Position numbers and translations under genes: made by a program. A stretch of 64,000 nucleotides of DNA from contig JAUILP010000013.1 of NCBI GenBank assembly GCA_030432875.1, positions 1-64,000 on the forward strand, written 5' to 3'. The notes under the pieces are model-generated. The model ran no database searches. It saw only the letters and a list, made by a program, of their open reading frames with translations, and had not been told where the DNA came from. This document shows positions 17,344 through 26,495 of the stretch, one piece after another (within the stretch, counting starts at the first letter, position 1; each line of letters starts with the position of its first letter). Origin of the DNA: Oligoflexia bacterium. Its GTDB lineage: Bacteria; Bdellovibrionota_B; Oligoflexia; Oligoflexales; JAGOVF01.

Positions 17344-18717
17344 CTAACTCTGCTCATCCGAGCTAGGCGGCGAAACAGCTTGTTGGGTCAAGCCCTTTTG
17401 CATGATGATAAACAACAGAAGAATCTGCAGCGGCAGCAGCGTTAGTGCCGGTCTTCTGATGTTTTGTTCTGCAATATTAAGAACTCCCATAATCATAAAA
17501 ATGAACGAGCACACAAGATGGGCCTTTATATAGCTCCTAAAAAACAGGCTATTTAATCCTGATTTTGGGCCAGCAAAAATTTTGCGGTACCGGATAAAAT
17601 AAAACCCAAGAATCACAAGAAGGATATCCGTAGGCCATAACCAGAGAAGATTCAGACTCCGCTGCAAATCAAGGTGATCAGAAGTAAACCACCAAAGCAG
17701 CATAATTGTACCGTAGGCAAAGGAAGCTAGCGCCCACACAAGTGTCATAATCCCAAGAGAAACAAAGGCCTTGCCTTGATGCGGGGCATGTAAAACATAA
17801 AGAGTATCTTGACCCTTTGGGGCGGGTAACGGGGGTTGTCCGAACATAAAAGCGGTAACAATAAGCCACAAAAGCCACACCCCACCGATCATGTGATACA
17901 TATCAAGAAGCGACGAAGGAAATTCTTTTCCCACCACGAGGGTTTTGCGTTCACTCAAAAGTTTTTGCCCAGGGACGGCTACCCCATCATCGTCATAGGC
18001 GGGAAGTTCCGCCAGGTATTCTTCGAGTTTCAGAGGTAAGAACATCTCCTCCCACTTAGATATTTTTCGGTCTATCCGCCCATTCATGGTCAAATCGAGA
18101 GAAAAGGCAATGATAGGAGGCGCATTTAAATTGGCATAAACATAGTCGCGAAAAGTCTTATCCGTAATAGCATTCGCATAAGCTTCCTTAATCTTGCCGC
18201 CGATAGCTTCATCCAAATAGTCGCGAGGCTTGGTCGCGCAGTTGTTAAAAAAATATTGGTACCTATAGGTGATATTTTCCGGTTGAGCGTTCCAGGCAAA
18301 ACGGTTAAAGAGTATCTGTTTTTGCTTAGAGGTTAAATTTATGCGTTGCTGATACACAGGGCGTTGAAAATAGTTATAGGTACTTATGATATTGCCATAT
18401 GTATCATCTCCGAGCCGATAATCAAGTTGACCCCTAAAAAATTTGTAGGCGAATAGGGGATCCTGAAAATCAAAAAGACCCCAGTTAAGATTTTGCTCAT
18501 GACCAGATTTTTTATCAACAACCCGAATCACCGTGTGGCCAAAACGAGCATAGAGATCTTCACCAAGGCCCACAGAAAGCAAAAAGACATCAGTATCATC
18601 CAAATGACTCTCAGGTGGCGCAATAAAGAGAGGTTTGCCATTCTTTGACAAAGCAAACTGGGGTAATAAAAGCGCAATGACATAGAGAAGAATTATATGA
18701 TATGAGGCAGATTTCAT
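17344..18717 (-). CDS. DUF4105 membrane protein (Lnb N-terminal-like periplasmic domain)
   Basis: 457 residues. After a signal peptide, residues 40-240 match DUF4105: LYARFGHTVIRV, LNWGLFDF, FRGQLDYRLG and YRYQYFFNNCATKPRDYLDE, with the conserved H...NC pair suggestive of a Cys-His hydrolase fold. The second half has about six membrane helices (residues 270-450), ending in a cytoplasmic tail. It ends a minus-strand run with prepilin peptidase, GGDEF and thioesterase genes. DUF4105 proteins are associated with outer-membrane or lipid chemistry, but this activity is not shown. Confidence 0.8.
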   Translation of the reverse strand: MKSASYHIILLYVIALLLPQFALSKNGKPLFIAPPESHLDDTDVFLLSVGLGEDLYARFGHTVIRVVDKKSGHEQNLNWGLFDFQDPLFAYKFFRGQLDYRLGDDTYGNIISTYNYFQRPVYQQRINLTSKQKQILFNRFAWNAQPENITYRYQYFFNNCATKPRDYLDEAIGGKIKEAYANAITDKTFRDYVYANLNAPPIIAFSLDLTMNGRIDRKISKWEEMFLPLKLEEYLAELPAYDDDGVAVPGQKLLSERKTLVVGKEFPSSLLDMYHMIGGVWLLWLIVTAFMFGQPPLPAPKGQDTLYVLHAPHQGKAFVSLGIMTLVWALASFAYGTIMLLWWFTSDHLDLQRSLNLLWLWPTDILLVILGFYFIRYRKIFAGPKSGLNSLFFRSYIKAHLVCSFIFMIMGVLNIAEQNIRRPALTLLPLQILLLFIIMQKGLTQQAVSPPSSDEQS

Positions 18718-18785
18718 GGTGACTTCGCTGCAATTTTAGGGGGTTGATGACTTAAAAATCCTATGGGGGATAAGATAAAAAAAAC

Positions 18786-19286
18786 CTATTTTTTATCCTG
18801 TGACCGCTGGGCTATTTCTTCTTTAAGCTTTAAACGCGTTTTTCGCCGCAAATTAGCCTCTTCCATGCGCCGCATATCTTCCTGAGTATCATGAACCAGG
18901 TGGGGCATTGAAGCCGGTTTATTTTGACTGTCAAGGGCGACCATGGTAACAAACGCACTCGCCGTATGAAAAGTCTCTCCTGTCAGGGGGTTCTCTGCTG
19001 TTATACGCACCCCAACTTCGCAACTTGAATGCCACGCTGCGTTGAGCTTGGCCTTAATCGTCACAATCCAGCCGAGTTTAATGGGTTGCAAAAAATGCAT
19101 AGCATCTATCGAGGCCGTAACAACCGGGCGATTCGCGTGCCGAAAAGCCGCGACTGAACCCGCAATATCCACCCAAGACGTGAGAACACCCCCGAAAATG
19201 GTACCAAAAGCATTGGTATGCTGAGGGAGTACGATTTCCGTCATTTCTACTTCAGAAAGCTTGGAATTTTTTTCTTTTATGTGCAC
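18786..19286 (-). CDS. Acyl-CoA thioesterase, hotdog fold (YciA-like)
   Basis: 166 residues. Single hotdog domain with ..VLPQHTNAFGTIFGGVLTSWVDIAGSVAAFRHA, in which the Asp and the N/GG region fit the active site of hexameric YciA/BACH-type thioesterases, followed by DAMHFLQPIKLG and ETFHTASAFVTMVALD. It hydrolyses acyl-CoA to free acid and CoA in the cytoplasm; chain preference is unknown. A charged C-terminal tail (RRKTRLKLKEE) is typical. Situated between a GGDEF gene and the DUF4105 gene with short gaps, probably co-transcribed. Confidence 0.87.
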   Translation of the reverse strand: MHIKEKNSKLSEVEMTEIVLPQHTNAFGTIFGGVLTSWVDIAGSVAAFRHANRPVVTASIDAMHFLQPIKLGWIVTIKAKLNAAWHSSCEVGVRITAENPLTGETFHTASAFVTMVALDSQNKPASMPHLVHDTQEDMRRMEEANLRRKTRLKLKEEIAQRSQDKK

Positions 19287-19310
19287 GGCGGGCTGTTCCT
19301 TTGGAGCAAA

Positions 19311-20351
19311 TTATAAATTGAGAATCAAATCTTCGTGGCCGCGAATAAAACTGCGATTTTTTCCGCGCTTTTTACTTATGTACATATTTTTATCCGCGAT
19401 ATCAAGTAAAGTTTCTTTATCTTTGGCATGATCGGGATAAACAGAAATGCCAATTGAGACGGTGAGTTTTAGTTCGTTCCCCTCATGGGTATGAAAGGCA
19501 TTTTTAGCTACGGCATCACGTAAACGCTCGGCGACATTGATGGCACTAGGTCCTTTGGCTCCGAGTATTAGAACCACGAACTCATCGCCACCATAGCGGT
19601 AAATACTATCAATTTCTCTAAGAGTGTTTTTAAAAAGCTCCCCCATTTGCACCAAAATATAGCTACCATTCAGGTGCCCATACGCATCGTTAACCTTCTT
19701 AAAATCGTCCAAATCAACAAACAGAACAGAAAAAGCATACTCAAACCGCTCGGCTCTTTTTATCTCACGAGATAGAGTTTGATCCAAAAATTTGAAGTTA
19801 TAAAGACCGGTAAGATCATCAAGGTAAAGCTGGCGTTCGACATTTTTAATTTTTCTAAGCCAGAGACTGACTTGCGCCGCCATACTGCCAAAGGTATCCA
19901 GAAATTCCTTAGTAACGCGAATATCATCAATAGCGAAATTTTGTATCCACTCCTGATATTTCCACATGATAAGGGTAGCACTCCGCCCACTGGAATAAAA
20001 CGCTACCACCACATAGTCTCGGTCATCAAAAACCCAGTGACTCAAACCATCCATTTTTTCGCTGTGATTCAAATACGCACAGCCCGCCTGCTCATATTCT
20101 GATAAATGAAGAACCTTTGGTGTTTTCTTATTTTCTGGATCTTTTTCGTCTGAAGGGGGGGCGACTAGCCAGACGCCATTTTCATACTTAAAGCTGCTTT
20201 GGGTCATATCATCGACGTAAAACTGGGTCAGTAAAAAAATTTTGACCTGCTCCAGTAAATCGGTTTCGGAATGAACATGGGAAATATTTTCTATCCAATT
20301 TTTTAAAGAGGGCAAAAAATGTTCTTTTTGGCCGGGGAGAGCGTGACGCAT
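19311..20351 (-). CDS. Diguanylate cyclase (GGDEF) with N-terminal sensor region
   Basis: 346 residues. Residues 1-165 form a GAF-like sensor region with no membrane helix, and the GGDEF domain fills the rest. It has DDLTGLYNFKFLD at its start, FSVLFVDLDDFKKVND (metal-binding Asp), an intact RYGGDEFVVL active site and LTVSIGISVYP. It should make cyclic di-GMP from two GTP. I see no RxxD inhibitory site directly before the active site. Two PilZ receptors lie in this window (34409, 60039), though not adjacent. Located between the prepilin peptidase and the thioesterase on the same strand. Confidence 0.92.
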   Translation of the reverse strand: MRHALPGQKEHFLPSLKNWIENISHVHSETDLLEQVKIFLLTQFYVDDMTQSSFKYENGVWLVAPPSDEKDPENKKTPKVLHLSEYEQAGCAYLNHSEKMDGLSHWVFDDRDYVVVAFYSSGRSATLIMWKYQEWIQNFAIDDIRVTKEFLDTFGSMAAQVSLWLRKIKNVERQLYLDDLTGLYNFKFLDQTLSREIKRAERFEYAFSVLFVDLDDFKKVNDAYGHLNGSYILVQMGELFKNTLREIDSIYRYGGDEFVVLILGAKGPSAINVAERLRDAVAKNAFHTHEGNELKLTVSIGISVYPDHAKDKETLLDIADKNMYISKKRGKNRSFIRGHEDLILNL

Positions 20352-20397
20352 AATAAACCCACCTATTCATAAATTCACAAAAACACTTATCACTATT

Positions 20398-21174
20398 TTA
20401 CATAAAAAGCAGGTTATAACCAAAAAGCAGATGTAAAATAGCCCCCAAAGCCAAAAAAGGGCCGAAGGGGATCGCCGTCTTTAGTGACCTATTTTTGCTT
20501 ATGATAATAAAAATTATGCCAATACCAGCCCCAAGGATCGACGAATAAAAAATTGTGGGAAAAACAGCTTTATAGCCAAGCCACCCACCAATACCTGCAA
20601 GGAGCTTGACATCACCAAAACCCATACCGATCTCTTTTCGGATAATCCAGTATAACCAAGCAATAAGATAAAGAAATCCCCCACCAAGGATCACGCCAAG
20701 TCCCGAATCAATCAGGGTGAGACTAGGATGAAAATAGGCGACTATAGGAGAAAGAACGATCATCCCCAAGGATATAACATCCGGAATAATCATATGATAA
20801 AGGTCAATAACGGAAGCCACAAGCAGCAAGGAACAAAAAACAACGGCATGGATATACCGAATAACCAGATCAGGCTGAAATGACACATCTTGATTGATAA
20901 CTTTAACGAATGGAAATTTAATAAATACTAAACCGAAGATCAAACCACCAGCGAGTTCAACAAGCGGATATTGCCAAGAAATCGGTTTCTGGCAACAGGC
21001 TGAACGGCCACGCAGGAGGAAAAAACTCAAAATCGGTATATTGTGATAAAAAGGAATGGTTGTGTCACATTGGGGGCAGGTGGACCGTTGTTTTTGCCAA
21101 AAAGTGCCTTCGGGAATCCGCAGGATGCAAACGTTAAAAAAACTCCCAAAGACCGAGCCCAAAACAAAGAGCAC
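20398..21174 (-). CDS. pilD: Type IV prepilin peptidase / methyltransferase (A24 family)
   Basis: 258 residues from a GTG at 21174. The frame stays open upstream (SILTPFFSQLLHWLTSPVTG), and AAGGA sits before that segment, so translation may begin earlier at a non-standard codon; the extension would complete the first membrane helix. Visible hallmarks are GSVFGSFFNVCILRIP, the zinc CPQC pair with a rearranged second pair (SACCQKPISWQYPLVE), and the two catalytic aspartates in VIDLYHMIIPD and GFGDVKLLAGIGGWLG. It cleaves and N-methylates prepilins at the inner membrane. No pilin genes lie nearby. Confidence 0.88.
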   Translation of the reverse strand: MLFVLGSVFGSFFNVCILRIPEGTFWQKQRSTCPQCDTTIPFYHNIPILSFFLLRGRSACCQKPISWQYPLVELAGGLIFGLVFIKFPFVKVINQDVSFQPDLVIRYIHAVVFCSLLLVASVIDLYHMIIPDVISLGMIVLSPIVAYFHPSLTLIDSGLGVILGGGFLYLIAWLYWIIRKEIGMGFGDVKLLAGIGGWLGYKAVFPTIFYSSILGAGIGIIFIIISKNRSLKTAIPFGPFLALGAILHLLFGYNLLFM

Positions 21175-21511
21175 CCCGGTAACCGGTGACGTTAACCAAT
21201 GCAGAAGTTGAGAAAAAAATGGTGTCAGGATAGACTTATTCCTTTCTAAAATTAGAGATTTTCTTTAATTTTAGTATGACTGTGGGGATTTCACTAGGGA
21301 AATCAACTAAAAAAATTAAAAATATTATACGGTTAATACGCTGGAGACAGATGGGTTTTGCCCGTTGTTCCCAGATTGTACACAAAAGATAGGGAAGGAC
21401 TCTGACCTTATTTAAGGCCTTAGGGAAGGTGGGAAATAGAGCCCAACTGGGGGACAACCAGGATCTCAAAACAAAAATAAATTTTATTTACGGGCTATTA
21501 AGGAACTTATA

Positions 21512-23980
21512 TTGCAACGCTATTTAAAAATTTTAGAAAAGCTTGATTGGCCAATTCTTACGACGCAGCTTGCCGAGTATGCCAAATCCGAAGAAGGCAT
21601 TTTATCCTGCGCGAATCTCGCTTTGCTTGATGATACTGATGACATTGTGCGCAGTTGGGGCGATCTAAGGGATATGAAGCGCATTGTTAGCGATGGCTAT
21701 AAAATTCCCTTACGGGAGCTGCCATCGCTGCGCCTACTTCTGCGCGCTATTGAGCTTGGACAAATTTTAAACGGCCAGGAACTATACCTGATCTGGTCCT
21801 TACTTGAGAACACCTCACGTCTTTATTCTTTTGCCGATACACTAAAAGAACGCTATCCAGTCTTAGGCTCTTTTAGGAGCAACCTCCTGCCCATAAGCAA
21901 ATTGCAGCAACAAATTAAAGAGACGGTTTCAGAGTCAGGGGCAATCCTCGACAGTGCCTCAGATGAACTTAGAAGCATTCGCAACAACAAAAAAAATATG
22001 CGAAAAAGAATTGAAGACAAACTCACCGCACTTATTCATAACAGTGATTTGGTCAGTTATCTTCAAGATGACTTTTTTACGCTGCGCTCAGACCGTTACG
22101 TTATCCCAATGAAATTAGATTGCCGCGGACGTGTTAAAGGTAAAATCGTTGATACATCAGACAGTGGGCAGACTTTATTTTTTGAACCAACAGAAATTTC
22201 CGGCCAAAACGAGGAACTCCTGGGTTGTGAGTTGCAGGAAAAATTAGAGATCGCCCGTATACTTAAAGCGCTTAGTCAAAAAATAAACGAGCGGCACGAA
22301 GATCTAGTGAGAAACTATGAAAATGTCGTCAGTCTCGACATCTTGTCAGCAAAAGCTCAGCTCGCCTTTCTTCAGCGGGCTGAAGCCCCATGTATCAGCG
22401 ATAACCCGATCATTGATTTGCATCAGGCACGCCATCCTTTGCTACTGGAAAAAGATGACCGCAAAATCATTGCTAACACCATCACCACCGAAGAAAATCA
22501 GCATATTCTTGTTATTTCAGGCCCCAACGCAGGTGGTAAAACCGTAGTGTTAAAAACCGTAGGGCTGCTCCACATCATGGCGAAAGCCGGACTCCTCCTC
22601 CCCGTCGCCCCCGAATCGCGTATTTATAATTTTCGGTCTATTTTCCTTGAAATGGGGGATTTACAAAGCTTAACGACCAACCTTTCGACATTTTCGGCCC
22701 ACTTGTCGGGCCTCAAACCCATTATCACGGAGGCCAAAGACTTTGATTTGGTGCTTTTAGACGAACTTTGTGTTGGTACTGAACCGCAAACTGGAGCTGC
22801 CTTAGCCCAGTCCATCGTAGAAACACTAGCAGAAAATGGCATCAAAACGGTTATAACCACCCACTTTGACAATTTAAAAGCACTGGCCTCCCATGACAAA
22901 AGATACCGTAATGGCTCGATGGAATACTCTTTAAAAAATTATCGCCCGACGTTTAAACTTTTATGGGATATCCCAGGTCAGAGTTTTGGCATTGAACTGG
23001 CGGAGCAGCTCGGCCTTCCCCGAAACCTTATAGAACGAGCCCGTGAACTGCGCGGCACTAAATTTGCAGAACTAGATGCAGCCATCAGTGAATATTTAAA
23101 AGAACGCGACATCTTAAAAGACATGGAAGCCACGCTCGGCAGCCAAACTCTCGCCCTCGAAAGCACAAAAGCGCATTTTGAAGCGGAAAGAGAAAACTTA
23201 CATCGCGAGAGGCAAAAACTGTCCAAGAAATATGCTGAAATTTACGAGGACAAGCTCCAAAAGCTTGAAGATGAGTTTTTTGAAAAACTTGAAGAGTTTA
23301 AAAAGGAGCAAAAACTCCTACTAAAAAATATGGCCGTGACAACGACAGACTTTACTTCCCTCAATAAGTCCCATGAAATATCTGGAACCCTTGGTGAAAT
23401 AAGCAAGACCATGCGGCAGCTTGCCCAGGAAGGAAGTCGCGCGGCCAATTTGCCCGGACAAAAAATTGAACTTAAAAGCCTTAGTATTGGCGATACGGTT
23501 TGGATTATCCCCATGCAAAAAGAAGCTCAGGTCACGAAACTCCCTCAACATGAAAGCGATGTAGCCGAACTCCAAATGGGCCTAATCAAGCTCAAATCAG
23601 CGCTTCATGACCTGAGATTCATGAGACAAGGAAGTGTAGATCAAAAACAAGCCAAAAAGCCTTCTCGTTCACCAGACAAAAAAGACAAGGGAGAGGGTAG
23701 TATCAAGGAAATTGCCTTGACACTCAAAACCGCTACGAATAGCGTGGATGTTCGCGGTTTAGATACTGAGCAAGCCAGTGACATGATTGTTTCGAGTATC
23801 GATAAAGCGCTCATGCGGGGCGAGCATATTATCATGATAATCCATGGACATGGCACCGGGGCATTAAAAAGCCACATTCGCACCCTATTAAACAATGATT
23901 TTCCCTACGCTATTTCTTTTCGCTCTGGTCAGCCTGAAGAAGGCGGTGACGGGGTTACGGTTGTTAGGCTAAATTCTTAG
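21512..23980 (+). CDS. mutS2: MutS2-type ATPase/endonuclease
   Basis: 822 residues from a TTG start (21512) that matches the family N-terminus. The core and lever region (residues 1-290) lacks the mismatch-recognition domain of MutS. The ATPase has Walker A GPNAGGKT near 335, LSTFSAHL, Walker B LVLLDELCVGTEP near 412 and TTHFDNLKALA. A long coiled coil (510-640) follows, then a KOW-like segment and a C-terminal Smr nuclease domain with VDVRGLDTEQA and IIHGHGTGALK. MutS2 acts on branched DNA and, in some bacteria, on collided ribosomes. The Smr domain lacks nothing obvious. Confidence 0.95.
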   Translation: MQRYLKILEKLDWPILTTQLAEYAKSEEGILSCANLALLDDTDDIVRSWGDLRDMKRIVSDGYKIPLRELPSLRLLLRAIELGQILNGQELYLIWSLLENTSRLYSFADTLKERYPVLGSFRSNLLPISKLQQQIKETVSESGAILDSASDELRSIRNNKKNMRKRIEDKLTALIHNSDLVSYLQDDFFTLRSDRYVIPMKLDCRGRVKGKIVDTSDSGQTLFFEPTEISGQNEELLGCELQEKLEIARILKALSQKINERHEDLVRNYENVVSLDILSAKAQLAFLQRAEAPCISDNPIIDLHQARHPLLLEKDDRKIIANTITTEENQHILVISGPNAGGKTVVLKTVGLLHIMAKAGLLLPVAPESRIYNFRSIFLEMGDLQSLTTNLSTFSAHLSGLKPIITEAKDFDLVLLDELCVGTEPQTGAALAQSIVETLAENGIKTVITTHFDNLKALASHDKRYRNGSMEYSLKNYRPTFKLLWDIPGQSFGIELAEQLGLPRNLIERARELRGTKFAELDAAISEYLKERDILKDMEATLGSQTLALESTKAHFEAERENLHRERQKLSKKYAEIYEDKLQKLEDEFFEKLEEFKKEQKLLLKNMAVTTTDFTSLNKSHEISGTLGEISKTMRQLAQEGSRAANLPGQKIELKSLSIGDTVWIIPMQKEAQVTKLPQHESDVAELQMGLIKLKSALHDLRFMRQGSVDQKQAKKPSRSPDKKDKGEGSIKEIALTLKTATNSVDVRGLDTEQASDMIVSSIDKALMRGEHIIMIIHGHGTGALKSHIRTLLNNDFPYAISFRSGQPEEGGDGVTVVRLNS

Positions 23981-24027
23981 GCTAACTGATTTTACAGCGA
24001 CTCACAAAACATAAGGCAAATGTTAAA

Positions 24028-26469
24028 ATGGCAAAAAAATCTGCATCTTCGCTAAAGCTTGACTCTTTAACACTCTCACCATCCGAAATCATCGATGACT
24101 ATAGGGTCGTTTATTTGAGCCGCCAGGCGAGTTTACTCGGACGCAAAGAAGTTCTCGGCGGAAAAGCAAAATTTGGTATATTTGGCGACGGCAAAGAACT
24201 CGCGCAAATTGCTTTGGCCAAGGCCTTTCGCAAAGGCGATTGGCGTTCGGGATATTACCGGGACCAAACTTTTTTAATGGCCCTCAATCAACTGTCGATA
24301 CGCCAGTTTTTTGCGCAGCTTTATGCCGACCCTAACCTAGAGAATGAACCAGCTTCAGGGGGCAGGCAAATGAACAATCATTTTGCTTCCCGCTACATAA
24401 CTCCTGAGGGAGAGTGGATACCCCAAACAGAAAGCTATAACATCGCCTCAGACCTTTCTCCCACGGCGGGTCAAATGGCTAAACTTACGGGACTTGGGTA
24501 TGCCTCCAAACTCTACCGGTCTCTTGATGAGTTAAAGGATTTTTCCAAGTTTTCAAAAAATGGCGACGAAGTCGCTTTTGGTACAATTGGCAATGCCAGC
24601 ACCTCCCAAGGTGTGTTTTTTGAAACCATAAACGCGGCCTGCGTTCTTAAGATTCCTTTGGTGATATCTGTTTGGGATGATGATTATGGCATATCCGTCA
24701 TGCAAAAGTATCACACGACTAAGCAGTCAATTTCTGCCGCGCTTCAGGGATTTGAACTTGAAAACGAAAAGAACAAAAATGCTGAAAATAGCGGCATGCA
24801 CATATCCCAGGTGATGGGCTGGGATTATGAAGCCCTTGTGAAAATTTATCAAACCACGGTTAACAAAGTAAGGAAGGAGCATATACCCGCTCTTATCCAT
24901 GTTTCTCAGATCAGTCAGCCCCTGGGACACTCTACCAGCGGAAGCCATGAGCGTTATAAAAGCAAAGAACGTCTCGAATATGAGCGGGGTATTGACTGCC
25001 TGCCGCGATTTCGTGCTTATATTTTAGACAAAGGTTTTATTGGTGAACGTGAACTATCTGCCTTAGAAACAGAGACTCTGGCTTACGTACAGTCGGAAAA
25101 GAAAGCCGCTTGGGAGGCTTATTACACCCCCATACTTGCGGAAAGAGCCGAATTTATGCCAATCCTCGAAAACCTCTCTCATGAGTTTTCTGAAAATAAG
25201 GACCTTCAAGAAAAAGTAGAGCAACTGAAAAACATGCCTGTTATTGGACGCAGGCATATGGCATCGCTTGGAGCAAAAATCCTCCTGGGACTCGGCGGCC
25301 AAGAGAGCCCAAATAAAGATGCTTTAATCGCGAAAATCTCTGCCTATCACGATGAAAACAAGCAGCGCTACCAAACCTATCTTACGAGTGAGAGCTTGCG
25401 TTCTCCGCTTCATGTGACAGAAATCAAACCAGAGTATAGTTCAGATGCGCCGCATGTAGATGGTCGGCAGATCATGAACAAATACTTTACCCTTCTTTTT
25501 CAAAGAGACCCCCGCGTCTTTGCCATTGGCGAAGACATTGGCTTTCTTGGTGATGTAAACTTAGGGTTTGAAAATATTCAAAGTCTTTACGGAGAACTTC
25601 GTTGCACGGACACTGGCATTCGCGAGGCCACCATCCTTGGACAAGGTATCGGGGCCGCCATGCGCGGCCTTAGGCCCATTATCGAAATTCAGTACCTTGA
25701 TTATTTGCTCTACTGTTTTCAGGGGCTAAGTGATGATCTCGCGAGCCTTCATTACCGCACCGCAGGAGGTCAGGCTGCACCACTCATCATTCGGACTCGC
25801 GGCCATAGACTCGAAGGCATTTGGCATTCTGGCTCGCCAATGGGCATGATCATCAGTGGTGCCCGCGGCATTCACATCTGCGTTCCCCGCAATATGACCC
25901 AAGCAGCGGGCATGTATGAAACGCTAATGTCCGGCGACGACCCTGGACTTATTGTTGAGGTTTTAAATGGCTACCGTGTCAAGGAAGTCCTTCCCTCTAA
26001 TATCGGCACTTACCGCATACCTCTTGGTGTTCCTGAAATACTCCGTAGTGGCTCCGATGTCACTTTGGTAACCTATGGTGCTTGTGTAAAAATAGCAGAG
26101 GAGGCGTGTGCAGAACTTGAAAAATTTGGCATCAATGTTGAGCTCATTGATGTACAAACCTTGCTCCCCTTTGATCGCCAAGGAATAATCTTAGCATCGC
26201 TGCAAAAAACAAACGCGGTTATTTTTTTGGATGAGGATGTCCCAGGAGGGGCGACCGGGTTTATGCTTGAGCAGGTTCTCGTTGAGCAAAAGGGCTATGA
26301 ATTTTTAGATGCGGATCCCCTTTGCATTTCTGCGTCAGCGCACCGATCTCCCTATGGTTCTGATGGTGACTATTGGTCCAAACCCAATGCCGAAACTATT
26401 ATGCTCAAAGCCTATGGTTTGATGCATGAGCGAAACCCAAACCGTTTTCCCTCACTCAGCTTCAGCTAA
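24028..26469 (+). CDS. 2-oxoacid dehydrogenase E1, fused alpha and beta subunits
   Basis: 813 residues. The alpha half (about 30-400) has GDWRSGYYRDQTFL and the thiamine diphosphate region GTIGNASTSQGVFFE...SVWDDDYGISV, where the usual GDG...NN appears as GNA...DD. The beta half (about 470-800) has FAIGEDIGFLGDVNLG, REATILGQGIGAAMRGLRP, DEDVPGGATGFM and HRSPYGSDGDYW. This fused layout is known in Bacteroidota and other groups as a branched-chain or related 2-oxoacid E1. No E2 or E3 gene is near, so the substrate (branched-chain acids most likely) is inferred. Confidence 0.85.
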   Translation: MAKKSASSLKLDSLTLSPSEIIDDYRVVYLSRQASLLGRKEVLGGKAKFGIFGDGKELAQIALAKAFRKGDWRSGYYRDQTFLMALNQLSIRQFFAQLYADPNLENEPASGGRQMNNHFASRYITPEGEWIPQTESYNIASDLSPTAGQMAKLTGLGYASKLYRSLDELKDFSKFSKNGDEVAFGTIGNASTSQGVFFETINAACVLKIPLVISVWDDDYGISVMQKYHTTKQSISAALQGFELENEKNKNAENSGMHISQVMGWDYEALVKIYQTTVNKVRKEHIPALIHVSQISQPLGHSTSGSHERYKSKERLEYERGIDCLPRFRAYILDKGFIGERELSALETETLAYVQSEKKAAWEAYYTPILAERAEFMPILENLSHEFSENKDLQEKVEQLKNMPVIGRRHMASLGAKILLGLGGQESPNKDALIAKISAYHDENKQRYQTYLTSESLRSPLHVTEIKPEYSSDAPHVDGRQIMNKYFTLLFQRDPRVFAIGEDIGFLGDVNLGFENIQSLYGELRCTDTGIREATILGQGIGAAMRGLRPIIEIQYLDYLLYCFQGLSDDLASLHYRTAGGQAAPLIIRTRGHRLEGIWHSGSPMGMIISGARGIHICVPRNMTQAAGMYETLMSGDDPGLIVEVLNGYRVKEVLPSNIGTYRIPLGVPEILRSGSDVTLVTYGACVKIAEEACAELEKFGINVELIDVQTLLPFDRQGIILASLQKTNAVIFLDEDVPGGATGFMLEQVLVEQKGYEFLDADPLCISASAHRSPYGSDGDYWSKPNAETIMLKAYGLMHERNPNRFPSLSFS

Positions 26470-26495
26470 AAACTCTGCGTTTAATAAGGTTTTTA

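Noticed and set aside
21236-21469. 77-residue minus ORF upstream of mutS2
   Set aside because: No ribosome site or recognisable motif; lies in the divergent promoter region between the prepilin peptidase and mutS2.
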